Assembly: GCA_965200885.1 (NCBI GenBank) | Contig: OZ241737.1 | Coordinates: forward strand, 620,001 to 684,000 | Source: MPNP01 sp026710155 | GTDB taxonomy: Bacteria; Pseudomonadota; Alphaproteobacteria; Rhodobacterales; Rhodobacteraceae | Length of the DNA: 64,000 bases | Reading direction: 5' to 3' | Shown here: positions 36,571-46,745 of the stretch, one piece after another | Layout of the letters: each line of letters starts with the position of its first letter | How positions within the stretch are numbered: position 1 is the stretch's first letter | Made by a program: the position numbers and the translations under genes | The notes under the pieces: generated by a model | What the model was told of the DNA's origin: nothing | The model's database searches: none | What the model saw: only the letters and a program-made list of their open reading frames with translations

Positions 36571-37692
36571 TCAATTCCATAACTCTTTGATATTCTTGAA
36601 AAGCCCCTTGCTGTCACTGTCAGACTGTATTTCGCTGACTTCACCAAACTCCTTGAGCAATTCCTTTTGTCTGGACGTCAGCTTTACCGGAGTTTGTACA
36701 AAAAGATCAATCAGCAAGTCACCATAGGAACTATTGGACCTGAGTTTTGGCATCCCTTTCCCCGGTAATCTCAAACGCTTGCCAGTCTGGCTTTCGGGTG
36801 GTATCTTTACCTTGGTTCTCCCACCATCAATGGTTTTGATTTCGACTTCACCTCCCAATGCTGCAGTTACCATCGGAATATGAACATTACACCGAAGATT
36901 GTTGACTGATCGTTCAAACACATTGTGATCCTTGACCTCAATCAGTATGTAAAGGTCTCCAGCCTGTCCTGGACTGCTTCCTTCCTCACCTCTTCCGGCC
37001 AAACGGATTCTCTGTCCGGAATCTATCCCTGCTGGAATTTCCACCTCAATCGTTCTGTTTTTGTAAACCCTGCCCTCTCCCGAACAGGTTTTGCATGGAT
37101 TTATGATGACTCGGCCCTGTCCCCGACATACAGGGCAGGTTGTTTCAACTCTGAAGAAATCCCTTTGAATCCTGGTTTTGCCGCTTCCCCCGCAATGCGA
37201 ACAAGTTTCTGGTTCGGCTCCCCCTTCTGATCCCGTACCCGAACAGGAATCACAGGTAACCTGGGTTGGTACAACAATTCTTTTCTGCAACCCCGAAAAG
37301 GCTTGCTCAAGTGTTATGTTGAGTTCGTATTGTAAATCCGAACCGCGATAGGACCGCTGGGAAGTTCTCCCCCCAGGATCCATGAAATCCCTGAAGATAT
37401 CCTGGAAAATATCAGAAAAAGCACCCTGGCCACCGAAACCATTGTGTGACGATGCACCATTACCACCCTGAAACGCATCATGGCCAAAACGGTCATACAT
37501 TTCTTTCTTGCGGGGGTCTTTCAGAACATCATAGGCTTCATTGACCTCCTTGAAACCGGCCTCGGCATTCGGATTGTCCTTGTTTTGATCGGGATGGAGT
37601 TCCTTGGCCTTTTTTCGAAAGGCCTTTTTTATTTCAGGTCCTGAAGCTCCACGGGGTACGCCCAGTAAATTGTAGTAATCCGGTTTGCTCAT
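36571..37692 (-). CDS. dnaJ: Chaperone DnaJ
   Basis: A 373-residue co-chaperone. J-domain at 1-~70 with the HPD motif (KELHPDQNK), a Gly/Phe-rich linker, and four zinc-finger repeats CDSCSGTG, CSHCGGSG, CPVCRGQG and CKTCSGEG (~145-205), followed by the substrate-binding C-terminal domains. It lies 72 bases after dnaK and is presumably co-transcribed. Confidence 0.97.
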   Translation of the reverse strand: MSKPDYYNLLGVPRGASGPEIKKAFRKKAKELHPDQNKDNPNAEAGFKEVNEAYDVLKDPRKKEMYDRFGHDAFQGGNGASSHNGFGGQGAFSDIFQDIFRDFMDPGGRTSQRSYRGSDLQYELNITLEQAFSGLQKRIVVPTQVTCDSCSGTGSEGGAEPETCSHCGGSGKTRIQRDFFRVETTCPVCRGQGRVIINPCKTCSGEGRVYKNRTIEVEIPAGIDSGQRIRLAGRGEEGSSPGQAGDLYILIEVKDHNVFERSVNNLRCNVHIPMVTAALGGEVEIKTIDGGRTKVKIPPESQTGKRLRLPGKGMPKLRSNSSYGDLLIDLFVQTPVKLTSRQKELLKEFGEVSEIQSDSDSKGLFKNIKELWN

Positions 37693-37764
37693 TGCCGTCC
37701 CTGGTTAGCTTGAGCGCCATAATCCGGAGGATGTTTTCTCCCCAAAACTTCCACTCCTTGGAAC

Positions 37765-39678
37765 TTATTTCTGGTTATCTTCCTCGACATCATCATATTC
37801 GGCATCAACAACTTCTATATCATCTTCCGAATTTTCTTCGGGTCGATCCGTTGATTCCTCGGCATTTTCTGCCTGGTTTTCATAAAGAACCTGTCCCAAT
37901 TTCATTGCCGCTTCGGAAAGATTCTGAATACCCGACTGAATCTTGGCGGTATCCTCCTCCTTCAGATTTTCCTCAAGGGCATTGATGGCCAACTCGATGG
38001 CCTCAATAGTTGCCGGATCGAGTTTTTCCTTGTGTTCATCAAGCGATTTATTGGTTTGATAGATAAGTGATTCAGCCGAATTTTTCGCCTCAACCAAATC
38101 CTTCTTGTTCTTGTCAGCCTCGGCATATTCCTTGGCTTCATCCACCATCTTATCGATTTCATCTTCGGACAGTCCTCCGGAAGACTGGATGGTTATCGAC
38201 TGTGACTTGTTGGTTGCCTTGTCGAGAGCCGTTACGGATGTTATCCCATTGGCATCTATATCAAAGGTTACCTCGATTTGTGGTATTCCCCGGGCTGCAT
38301 TTGGTATGCCTTCCAAATTGAACCGGCCCAACAGTTTGTTGTGTTGTGCAATTTCCCGTTCGCCCTGATAAACCTGAATGGTTACAGTTGTCTGATTGTC
38401 TTCCGCCGTGGAAAAGACCTGCGATTTCTTGGTCGGAATGGTTGTGTTTCTGTCGATCAATCTGGTGAACACACCACCAAGGGTTTCAATACCCAGTGAG
38501 AGAGGTGTTACATCCAACAGTACAACATCCTTGACAGTACCACTGAGAACACCGGCCTGAATTGCTGCACCCAGGGCAACGACCTCATCAGGGTTTACTC
38601 CCTTACTCGGGGGTTTTCCGAAAAAGTTGGTTACCTCTTCAACCACCTTGGGCATGCGGGTCATTCCTCCAGCAAGAACGATTTCGTCAATTTCACCCAA
38701 TTTGAGGCCAGCATCCTTCAATGCAGCTTCACAAGGTTTCAGTGTCTTCTTGATTAGTCCACCAACCAGATTTTCCAATTTTGCCCTGGTCAGTTTGGAG
38801 ATGAGGTGCAAGGGCTGCTTGGAGTCTGTATCAATTGATATGAACGGTTGGTTGATTTCCGTTTCCATGCTGGATGAAAGTTCAACCTTGGCTTTTTCGG
38901 CAGCTTCCTTCAACCTCTGCAGGGCTATCTTGTCCTTGGTCAGATCCACCCCGTTCTCCTTTTTGAATTCGTTGGCCAAGTGGTTGACGATTACAAGGTC
39001 AAAATCTTCCCCGCCCAGGAAAGTATCACCATTGGTGGACTTGACCTCGAACAGACCGTCATCAATTTCAATGATCGTTATGTCGAAAGTACCACCTCCA
39101 AGGTCATATACTGCAATTGTCTTGGCTTCCTTCTTGTCAAGGCCATAGGCAAGGGCAGCAGCTGTAGGTTCATTGATGATCCTCAGGACTTCCAGGCCTG
39201 CAATCTTACCGGCATCCTTGGTTGCCTGTCTTTGGGCATCGTTAAAATAGGCAGGTACGGTAATGACTGCCTTGGTGACTTCCTGACCCAGATAATCCTC
39301 GGCCGAGGATTTCATCTTCTTGAGGATAACCGCTGAAATCTGTTCCGGTGAATATTTCTTGTCCCTTATTTCCACCCATGCATCGCCATTGCCACCGTCA
39401 ATGATCTGGTATGGGAGAGAACCTTTGTTTTTGGTAAGGTAGGAATCGTTAAATCGTCGGCCTATCAAACGCTTTATGGCAAAAACGGTATTTTTTGCAT
39501 TGGTTACTGCCTGACGTTTGGCGGCTTGGCCAACAAGTTCCTCTTTATCTGTATAAGCAACTATTGACGGTGTGGTTCTTGATCCTTCAGAGTTCTCAAC
39601 AACCTTGGAATCGGTACCTTCCATTATGGCTACGCAAGAGTTGGTAGTGCCCAAGTCAATTCCGATTACTGTGCTCAT
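37765..39678 (-). CDS. dnaK: Chaperone DnaK (Hsp70)
   Basis: A 637-residue Hsp70. ATPase signatures: IGIDLGTTNSCVA (N-terminus), VYDLGGGTFDITI (~195), and VLAGGMTRMPKV (~340); linker DVVLLDVTPLSLGIE; lid with an acidic tail ending DVVDAEYDDVEEDN-type residues. A strong AGGAAGG ribosome binding site precedes the ATG. A heat-shock promoter lies ~80 bases upstream (39760-39788). Confidence 0.98.
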   Translation of the reverse strand: MSTVIGIDLGTTNSCVAIMEGTDSKVVENSEGSRTTPSIVAYTDKEELVGQAAKRQAVTNAKNTVFAIKRLIGRRFNDSYLTKNKGSLPYQIIDGGNGDAWVEIRDKKYSPEQISAVILKKMKSSAEDYLGQEVTKAVITVPAYFNDAQRQATKDAGKIAGLEVLRIINEPTAAALAYGLDKKEAKTIAVYDLGGGTFDITIIEIDDGLFEVKSTNGDTFLGGEDFDLVIVNHLANEFKKENGVDLTKDKIALQRLKEAAEKAKVELSSSMETEINQPFISIDTDSKQPLHLISKLTRAKLENLVGGLIKKTLKPCEAALKDAGLKLGEIDEIVLAGGMTRMPKVVEEVTNFFGKPPSKGVNPDEVVALGAAIQAGVLSGTVKDVVLLDVTPLSLGIETLGGVFTRLIDRNTTIPTKKSQVFSTAEDNQTTVTIQVYQGEREIAQHNKLLGRFNLEGIPNAARGIPQIEVTFDIDANGITSVTALDKATNKSQSITIQSSGGLSEDEIDKMVDEAKEYAEADKNKKDLVEAKNSAESLIYQTNKSLDEHKEKLDPATIEAIELAINALEENLKEEDTAKIQSGIQNLSEAAMKLGQVLYENQAENAEESTDRPEENSEDDIEVVDAEYDDVEEDNQK

Positions 39679-39759
39679 GTATATCCTTCCTGTATGTTAA
39701 AATCTGTTGTCGAACCTACATTGAAGTTCTTCGGGTTTTGAATTTCTTGATAGTTTCCG

Positions 39760-39788
39760 ATATAGGAATTGTTGGCCTTGCCTTCAAG
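39760..39788 (-). promoter_or_regulatory. RpoH (sigma-32)-type promoter of dnaK-dnaJ
   Basis: On the minus strand CTTGAAGG is followed, 18 bases after CTTG, by CCTATAT. This matches the alphaproteobacterial RpoH pattern of CTTG and CYTATNT boxes. The implied transcript start is ~75 bases before the dnaK ATG. No CIRCE operator for HrcA is present, so heat control here should be by sigma-32 alone. Confidence 0.7.
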
Positions 39789-40746
39789 AAACCACGCTCA
39801 AATTTCTACTGACAGAGGTACAGAAAAGAAGGTTGCCAATAACTTTAAATCCTATTTTGGGGGTTGGAAATCAGTGGTTAAACCAACGCTGCCTTCCCTC
39901 ACATGGTGCTAATCTCCTGATGAATACATTAGTGGAATTGTTCCGTGAACTCATCTGCTTGGAAGGTAATCTGGAGGAACAAATGAATGTGGTGGGAACA
40001 TAGATGGTGTTCAATGGAATTCGAAAAAAATCAATTGGTTCAGCCTCCATGATACCAAGGACTTTGGTTGTGGTTTTGTTTGTTGCTTGGCAGAGAAATT
40101 CTGATTGTAATGGTTTTTTTCCGAATCTTTTATGATTCATTTCCTTTGCTTGGCCGGGGAGGCACCAAGTGAATTTACACTTTTAATGACATCCGCAGGT
40201 GGCGTTGCCAGCTATCCAGACATGAGTGAAAGGCTCTTCTGATCAATTCGTTTTCTTGCGTAGCCATATCATCGGTAAATCCTGAATCTGATGGATCAGT
40301 CGTGATTTCAGCAGTCCACAATTCCAAATGTAACAGTCAGACGCGAGATGCTCCTTAATGCCATGGGTTTTGGCATATCTTGTAAATCACATAACACCAG
40401 ATGATCGCGTCGGCTATCACCATTCAAGGCTGCAAGTTTATCGGCTAATTCATGCAACTCTGGTTTTGCCTTTCTGAACGCTGCTGTCAGTACAGAAAAC
40501 ATGACACCAGTTCCACTCATCAACAATTGCTATTTCCCTGATTGACAAAATGGTCATGTTCATTTGTTCAGGACTTGTTCCATTCTTCTTTGCCAATCAT
40601 TGGGTTTCATTATTGATAATGGTAAAACCTTGATTCTTTCGGATCAAAGTAAACGGAATAAATGTTCTTGTTTTCGGGTTGAATAATGGTACTCTCTCTG
40701 ATGGTGTTGGTTGTACTAAATGTTATGTTGATTTTGACAGGTATAG
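39789..40746. other. Gene-free stretch between dnaK and the nitrilase gene
   Basis: About 950 bases. Two minus-strand frames (39871-40140, 89 codons; 40308-40526, 72 codons) are open but show no recognisable domain, no ribosome binding site and no partner, so I do not call them genes. The stretch may include decayed coding sequence. Confidence 0.4.
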
Positions 40747-41586
40747 ATGAAATTGGATTTGACTTTGGTACAGATGTGTTCCACTGATAATCATCAGGGA
40801 AATATCGAAGCGGTCAAAAGGATTGTGCAAAAGTCTGGTAATTCGGATCTGATTGCCTTGCCTGAAGCATCGGGGCTGATGAACAAAGACTTTTCGAAAG
40901 CCCGGAAATCGATAACCACTGTTGAAAATGATCCTTTTATCAGAACCTGCCAAAATCTTGCCAGGGAAGTCGGCAAGTGGATCCATATTGGTTCCACACC
41001 AGTAAGAGAGGGAGGCGATTATTACAATTGTTCGGTACTGATTACACCACAGGGTAAAATCCTGGCCACTTACAACAAGATCCATTTGTTTGATGTCTTG
41101 CTCGAGGGTGGGAAGGCAATTGGTGAATCCCACCGTTACTCGGCTGGTGATGTTGCTGTATTAGTGGACACTCCCTGGGGATCCTGGGGTATGAGCATCT
41201 GTTATGATTTGAGATTTCCGGGCATTTATCGAGAATATTGTCAAAAGGGTGCTTCAGTCATATTCATACCATCGGCTTTTACCGTTCCAACAGGTAAGGC
41301 TCATTGGGAAGTACTATTAAGGGCCCGTGCCATAGAAAACGGAACATGGGTCATTGCCGCCGCTCAGGTCGGTGACCATGATGATGGTCGAACCTCGTAT
41401 GGTCATTCCATCATAGTAAATCCATGGGGAGAGGTGATAGCTAATTTGGGCGGCAAGGAACCTTGCCAGGCAAATTATGCCCTGGATCTTACTCTTGTCG
41501 ACTTGTCCCGCAAGCAAATACCCTCATTGGTAAGGGATAAGGATTATGCATTTAGGCATATATCTCAAAATGCGAATGGAGATTAG
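40747..41586 (+). CDS. Carbon-nitrogen hydrolase, Nit1-like (probable deaminated glutathione amidase)
   Basis: A 279-residue nitrilase-superfamily amidase. The catalytic triad is complete: Glu40 (ALPEASG), Lys111 (YNKIHLFD) and Cys152 (SICYDLRFPG). The FPG and HLFD motifs and the length are those of the Nit1/Nit2 branch, which repairs deaminated glutathione or ketoglutaramate. It stands alone between dnaK and the sugar transporter. The exact amide is inferred. Confidence 0.82.
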   Translation: MKLDLTLVQMCSTDNHQGNIEAVKRIVQKSGNSDLIALPEASGLMNKDFSKARKSITTVENDPFIRTCQNLAREVGKWIHIGSTPVREGGDYYNCSVLITPQGKILATYNKIHLFDVLLEGGKAIGESHRYSAGDVAVLVDTPWGSWGMSICYDLRFPGIYREYCQKGASVIFIPSAFTVPTGKAHWEVLLRARAIENGTWVIAAAQVGDHDDGRTSYGHSIIVNPWGEVIANLGGKEPCQANYALDLTLVDLSRKQIPSLVRDKDYAFRHISQNANGD

Positions 41587-41674
41587 AAAAAATATCAAAA
41601 CTGCTTGCAATATAGCTGTTTGACCACCACCATCAGGGTTGTCCATTGAAGATGATGGTCAGGATCGATAGATT

Positions 41675-42483
41675 CTATATTGTGGAGAATTTGTGACCAT
41701 TAACGGATACTGTTGATGGAATGTCAGGCGGTGGCTTCTTGGCACCAGTCATGAAGGCAACCGCGTCCGACATAGAAAAATCATCTGGTTTGATGACGCA
41801 TAATCGCCGGCCAAGCCGGTGGACATGAATGCGGTCGGAAACCTCGAAAACATGAGGCATGTTGTGGGAAATCAATATGATTGGAATTCCCCGGGACTTG
41901 ACATCCAGTATCAAATCGAGAACACGTCTGCTTTCCTTGACACCAGAGCAGCCGTAGGCTCGTCCATGATTATTACCTTCGAACCAAAGGCTGCGGCACG
42001 GGCCACGGCAACTCCCTGCCTTTGCCCCCCTGAAAGGGTTTCAACAGCCTGGTTGATGTTCTGGATGGTCATGATTCCCAGATCGGTGAGTTTTTCATGG
42101 GCAATTTTCTGCATCCCGGAATGATCGAGTTTTCGAAACAATTGCCCGATCAATCCCTTCTTGCGAATTTCCCTGCCCATGAACATGTTATCGGCAATGG
42201 CGAGGGCAGGTGACATGGCCAAGGTCTGGTAAACCGTTTCTATTCCGGCCTTTCGGGCATCAATGGGAGATGAGAAATTTACCGCTTCACCCTCAAGAAA
42301 AACCTCTCCCTCATCAGGGATTTCAGCACCCGACAGGGATTTGATGAGGGTTGATTTGCCAGCGCCATTGTCCCCGATGACACCAAGTATTTCACCCGGA
42401 TACAGTTCAAAATCACAATTGTCCAGAGCAGTTACCCGACCAAATCTCTTGACCAATCCCCTGGCCTCCAGTATGGGTTCCAT
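41675..42483 (-). pseudogene. frcA: Sugar ABC transporter ATP-binding protein, frameshifted
   Basis: A single-domain ATPase of the ribose/fructose type. From ATG 42483 it has Walker A GDNGAGKST, signature TLSGGQRQGVAVARAA and Walker B VIIMDEPTAAL, then goes out of frame at about 41940-41946 and ends at 41911. The lost part continues in the next frame as ILDVKSRGIPIILISHNMP, with the H-loop His, to the stop at 41675. An added G in CTGGTGTC would restore GVKESRRVLDLI, the family sequence. The two fragments overlap by four bases. This disables transport unless the shift is a sequencing error. The start overlaps the permease stop by one base (TGATG). Confidence 0.78.
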
Positions 42484-43520
42484 CAGGATGCCACCTTTCG
42501 AATCCACTGATCCAGTGCCACGGCAACAATTATCAACGTACCAATCAACAAATAGGTCCATTGGGCATCAGCGCCCATCAATCGGAGACCCAAGGAAAAC
42601 ACTCCAACGATAAGAGCTCCAAAAAACATGCCGAGAATGGAACCCCTTCCACCAAAAAGGGATATTCCTCCAATCACCACGGCAGTGATGCTCTCGATAT
42701 TGGCCAACTGTCCCGAAGTGGGTGACACCGAGCCGATCCTTCCGATCAGGGCCCAACCTGCAAAGGCACAGATCAAGCCTGCTATCGTATATACCGAAAC
42801 AAGTGTGAAATTTACATTGACTCCGGACAATCCGGCTGCTTCACGATCATCTCCCACCGCATATACATGTCTGCCCCAGGCAGTGTGTTTCAAAACATAG
42901 GCCAGAAAAAGAACCAGACACACCATGAAAATGACACCGACGGTAAAAACCGCTCCCCCTATATTGAACTTGGTGCCGAAGAGCTGTAACAAGGGCGCCT
43001 CTGCTGCGATATCCTGACTACGTATCGTTTCATTCGCAGAATATAGAAAGTTCGCCGCCAAGGCAATTTGCCACATGCCAAGTGTGACAATGAATGGCGG
43101 CAGTTTCATTTTGGCCACCAACCAGCCATTGATGCAGCCAATCAAGGAACCGCAAAGTAGGCCACAGGCCACGGCTACAGAGGGTGGAAGGCCGTATCTG
43201 AAAGTAAATTGCCCCATTATGACGGAACTGAATACCATGATTGCCCCAACACTCAAATCAATCCCCGCCGTCAGAATGACCAAAGTTTGGGCAGCACCGA
43301 CGATGCCAACTATCTGCACCTGCTGAAGGATCAGAGTAAGGGCAAAGGGGGAAAAGAATTTGGACCCCAGCAAAAGGCCAAAAACCATTATGGATAAAGA
43401 AAGGACAATCAGCGGTACAAGTGCCGGTGTCTGGTGAAGTAAATGGTGAAATTTTCTAATGATACCGTTATGATCCGATTCTACCTCTGAATGGGTTTCA
43501 TCAGTTGCATTTGCTACCAT
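42483..43520 (-). CDS. frcC: Sugar ABC transporter permease (RbsC/FrcC type)
   Basis: A 345-residue membrane protein with about 8-10 hydrophobic segments and the family motif GGISLFGGRGSILGMFFGALI near residues 268-288. It also has LTAGIDLSVGAIM (~105), the hallmark of ribose-type permeases. The N-terminal ~35 residues are soluble. It lies between the binding-protein and ATPase genes on the minus strand. Confidence 0.93.
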   Translation of the reverse strand: MVANATDETHSEVESDHNGIIRKFHHLLHQTPALVPLIVLSLSIMVFGLLLGSKFFSPFALTLILQQVQIVGIVGAAQTLVILTAGIDLSVGAIMVFSSVIMGQFTFRYGLPPSVAVACGLLCGSLIGCINGWLVAKMKLPPFIVTLGMWQIALAANFLYSANETIRSQDIAAEAPLLQLFGTKFNIGGAVFTVGVIFMVCLVLFLAYVLKHTAWGRHVYAVGDDREAAGLSGVNVNFTLVSVYTIAGLICAFAGWALIGRIGSVSPTSGQLANIESITAVVIGGISLFGGRGSILGMFFGALIVGVFSLGLRLMGADAQWTYLLIGTLIIVAVALDQWIRKVAS

Positions 43521-43567
43521 ATTGCTTTTGTCCTGCTGATTATATGATGGGACTCTGGGACTTTACA

Positions 43568-43600
43568 ATAAAAACCCGAGGACAGCAAAACGGCCCTCAG
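43568..43600 (-). terminator. Hairpin with T-run between frcB and frcC
   Basis: On the minus strand CTGAGG pairs with CCTCGG (one G-U pair), followed by G and TTTTT. It lies in the 112-base gap after the binding-protein gene. Such intercistronic hairpins usually make the binding protein more abundant than the membrane parts, by partial termination or by protecting the upstream mRNA. Confidence 0.5.
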
Positions 43601-43632
43601 ATCAAACACTTTAAATCAATACTTTAACAGAA

Positions 43633-44652
43633 TCAACCCCAGCAGAGGGACATTCCTTCGTCAGTATCAATACTGTCAACACCAGAAGCTGGCTGGTCGG
43701 TTATCAAGGCAACGCCCGTATCATAGAAGTTTTTACCTGGTGTGTTTGCCGGTTTGGAACCATCTGCTGCCCATGCGGCGATGGCCTCGACACCAAGTGA
43801 AGCCATCAGCAATGGATATTGCTGCGAGGTTGCACCGATGACGCCATCCTTGATGTTCTGGACTCCCGGACATCCACCATCGACGGAAACAATCAGTACA
43901 TCATTTTCACGTCCGATAGCCTTCAGGGCTTCATAAGCACCTGCTGCTGCAGGTTCGTTGATCGTGTATACAACGTTTATCATGGGATCGATTGCCAGCA
44001 GGTTTTCCATTCCCGTACGACCGCCTTCTTCGTTGCCGTTGGATACATCATTACCTACGATTCGAGAATCATCTTCATCCCCCCACTTGTTGGGATCACC
44101 CAAGTCAATTCCGAAACCCTGCAAGAAACCCTGGTTTCGAAGTACACCAACTGTAGGCTGGCTGACATTGATGTTAAGCAATCCGATCTTGGCATTGGCA
44201 GCATCAGCACCCAAGGATGCGGCAGCCCATTGACCGATCAGTTCACCAGCAACAAAGTTATCCGTTGCGAATGTGGAATCAGCTGCATCAATCGGATCGA
44301 GTGGTGTATCAAGTGCAATGACGAGCAGCCCGGCGTCCCTGGCCTGCGCTACTGTTGATACGATGGATGCCGTATCTGAAGCCGTGATCAGAATTCCCTT
44401 TGCCCCATCAGCAATGCAGGTCTCGATTGCCGCTACCTGGGTTTCATGGTCACCGTCGATTTTACCGGCATAACTTTTAAGCGTGATTCCCATTTCCTCT
44501 GCCTTGGCAGTAGCACCTTCCCTCATTTTTACAAAGAAGGGGTTGGTATCGGTTTTGGTAATCAAGCAAGCGGAAATGTCCATGGCTGAAACAGAACTGG
44601 CTCCTGCCATCAACGAAACGGAAATTGCCGCTGTGGTTAGCAGTTTTTTCAT
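43633..44652 (-). CDS. frcB: Sugar ABC transporter substrate-binding protein (FrcB type)
   Basis: A 339-residue periplasmic binding protein. Signal peptide 1-~23 (TTAAISVSLMAGASSVSA). The mature part begins DISACLITKTDTNPFFVKM and carries the sugar-pocket motifs ITASDTASIV, ALDTPLD, and DGGCPGVQNIKDG. These match fructose/ribose binding proteins like FrcB of Sinorhizobium. A strong AGGAGG lies before the ATG. The ligand could be fructose, mannose or ribose. Confidence 0.88.
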   Translation of the reverse strand: MKKLLTTAAISVSLMAGASSVSAMDISACLITKTDTNPFFVKMREGATAKAEEMGITLKSYAGKIDGDHETQVAAIETCIADGAKGILITASDTASIVSTVAQARDAGLLVIALDTPLDPIDAADSTFATDNFVAGELIGQWAAASLGADAANAKIGLLNINVSQPTVGVLRNQGFLQGFGIDLGDPNKWGDEDDSRIVGNDVSNGNEEGGRTGMENLLAIDPMINVVYTINEPAAAGAYEALKAIGRENDVLIVSVDGGCPGVQNIKDGVIGATSQQYPLLMASLGVEAIAAWAADGSKPANTPGKNFYDTGVALITDQPASGVDSIDTDEGMSLCWG

Positions 44653-44802
44653 TTTTCCTCCTATACGATATTAATTTATCCACTGAATGATTTCAGTAAA
44701 TTTCAATTGTAGAATCGGAGTGTTTATTGTAAAAAAATAGAATGCCAATAATAAATAAATCTTGTTTACTAATCTTTTTACCATAAATGACTTTGTTTAA
44801 TA

Positions 44803-45984
44803 TTGGAAACCGAAAAACATAATCATTCATTCATTTATCAGGGAATGGATTCATCCAGCATCCGGAACCATAATGAACGGCTAATTCTTTCCCTGATTTG
44901 GAAAACAGGGAATATTCCGAGTTCCAAAATTGCCCAATTGACATCATTTTCAGCACAAACCTCATCGGTAATAACAAGAAAGCTTGAGGGTGCTGAACTC
45001 ATCGTAAAGGGAGAACCTGTCAAGGGAAAGGTGGGCAAGCCTTACCTACCCATCAACCTAAACCCGGATGGAGCCTTCGCCTTTGGTCTCATGATCGGGC
45101 GTAGGAATGCTGAATTGGTACTGATGGATTTCCTGGGCCATATCCGTGCCGAAAGAAGTATGTATTACACCTTCCCGACGCCAGAAAGGGTTCAGCAGTT
45201 TGTACGTGACAATATCATCGACATTCAAAATGCAATATCACCCTCCTTTCATTCCCGAATCATCGGTATTGGTCTAGCTGTTCCCTTCGAGCTTTGGAAA
45301 TGGAGTGATGTAGTAGGGGTACCCATGGAGGAAATGAATAGCTGGAAGAACTTTGACCTGACCGAGGAAATTTCTGTCATAACTTCACTTCCCGCTATCT
45401 GTGCCAATGATGGAACCATGGCTTGTAATGGTAAGCTTGTCTTTGGCCAGGGATGTGCTATCAATTCATTTGGCTACTTTTTCGTTGATACCTTTATCGG
45501 TGGCGGTTTGGTCCTTGATGGTAAACTGGTACTCGGTCAAAATAACAACGCCGGTGCCTTTGGAACCATACCCGTTTCCCTTCCCAATGGATCGTCAACC
45601 CAATTGATCCATAAATCATCAATTTTTGTTCTGGAGGGGATGTTGCGGGAGTGCGCAGACCAACAGGCATTCCAAGATAAATGCAGCAAGATATGGTACG
45701 AGCATGAGTCTATCGTCAACCAATGGATCAAAGATACTGCCAAGGGTATTGCTCTTGCCTCGGCGGCTGTTTCAGCAATAGTTGATGTACCAAACATCAT
45801 CGTTGACGGCAATTTTCCCGACTTTATCAGAAGCAGGTTGGTGAATTCCATCAACGATGAGATACAAAAGGTGGACACGAGGGGCATAGTACCTCCAAAA
45901 GCCAAAGAGGGTACCTTGGGTTCGAGAGCGGGAGCCATTGGGGCCGCCTTTCAGCCCATTGCTTCACAGTTTTTCATCAATTGA
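44803..45984 (+). CDS. frcR: ROK-family transcriptional regulator of the sugar transporter
   Basis: A 393-residue regulator. N-terminal winged helix (~20-75) with RNHNERLILSLIWKTGNIPSSKIAQLTSFS in two parts, then the ROK sugar-kinase-like domain with FFVDTFIGGGLVLDGKLVLG and NAGAFGTIP. It is divergent from frcB, 150 bases apart, so it probably binds in that gap and responds to the transported sugar. I chose TTG 44803 because FrcR-type proteins have ~20 residues before the RxHNER motif; ATG 44845 is the alternative. No ribosome binding site decides between them. Confidence 0.85.
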   Translation: METEKHNHSFIYQGMDSSSIRNHNERLILSLIWKTGNIPSSKIAQLTSFSAQTSSVITRKLEGAELIVKGEPVKGKVGKPYLPINLNPDGAFAFGLMIGRRNAELVLMDFLGHIRAERSMYYTFPTPERVQQFVRDNIIDIQNAISPSFHSRIIGIGLAVPFELWKWSDVVGVPMEEMNSWKNFDLTEEISVITSLPAICANDGTMACNGKLVFGQGCAINSFGYFFVDTFIGGGLVLDGKLVLGQNNNAGAFGTIPVSLPNGSSTQLIHKSSIFVLEGMLRECADQQAFQDKCSKIWYEHESIVNQWIKDTAKGIALASAAVSAIVDVPNIIVDGNFPDFIRSRLVNSINDEIQKVDTRGIVPPKAKEGTLGSRAGAIGAAFQPIASQFFIN

Positions 45985-46064
45985 TGGGTAACAGGGTATA
46001 CTTTTGCTGAAGTTTCATCTAGGTTGAGAGGATTGCCTGTCCACAAAGAAGGTTTTGCCTTGCA

Positions 46065-46673
46065 ATGAATGCCACAACCGAACCTAAGCGCGGATTTATT
46101 GTCCACAGGAACTTTTTGTCTCATTACATACAGATGGAAATGGTCGAATCCATAAGGGAAATCGTCCGCCAGGCACCATTCAATACCTTGCGGACGCCCT
46201 CCGGCAAGAAAATGTCGGTGAAAATGACCTCTGCCGGCAATTGTGGCTGGTTTAGTGACCAGCACGGATACCGGTATGAACCCATGCAATCTGACGGCAA
46301 GCAGTGGCCGCCAATTCCCCCCTTGGTACTGGAAATCTGGCAAAATCTGGTTTCCATGGAAAAAAATCCCGACACCTGCCTGATAAACTATTATGAGGCC
46401 AATGCAAAAATGGGACTTCACCAGGATCGAGACGAAAAGGATTTTTCCTGGCCCGTATTATCCATTTCCCTGGGTGATGAAGCCCTTTTCAGAATCGGTA
46501 ATGCATATCGAGGAGGTAAAACCGAATCATTTTGGTTGCATTCGGGGGATGTTGTGATTATGGGAGGTGATGCCCGATTGTGTTATCATGGTATAGATCG
46601 AATAAAATTTGGCACTTCCAACTTGTTGAGGCAATCAGGTAGAATAAATTTAACACTTCGAGTGGTTTCTTGA
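46065..46673 (+). CDS. alkB: AlkB DNA repair dioxygenase
   Basis: A 202-residue iron(II)/2-oxoglutarate dioxygenase that removes methyl groups from 1-methyladenine and 3-methylcytosine. Iron ligands His119 and Asp121 (LHQDRDE) and His175 (LCYHGID); 2-oxoglutarate-binding Arg193 and Arg199 in SGRINLTLR; also the LINYYEANAKMG strand. Length is typical. No ada gene is adjacent. Confidence 0.94.
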   Translation: MNATTEPKRGFIVHRNFLSHYIQMEMVESIREIVRQAPFNTLRTPSGKKMSVKMTSAGNCGWFSDQHGYRYEPMQSDGKQWPPIPPLVLEIWQNLVSMEKNPDTCLINYYEANAKMGLHQDRDEKDFSWPVLSISLGDEALFRIGNAYRGGKTESFWLHSGDVVIMGGDARLCYHGIDRIKFGTSNLLRQSGRINLTLRVVS

Positions 46674-46745
46674 GGATAAAAGAGAACAGGTGATGCCGGG
46701 GTTTTACTGCCAGTCCAAAAATATGCCGCTAAATCGGGGTCGCTC

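Noticed and set aside
38627..39148. 173-codon plus-strand frame opposite dnaK
   Set aside because: Long antisense frames opposite dnaK are a well-known artefact of its codon pattern; no start signal is present.
39871..40526. Two minus-strand frames of 89 and 72 codons upstream of dnaK
   Set aside because: No domain, ribosome binding site or conserved neighbour; the composition looks non-coding.
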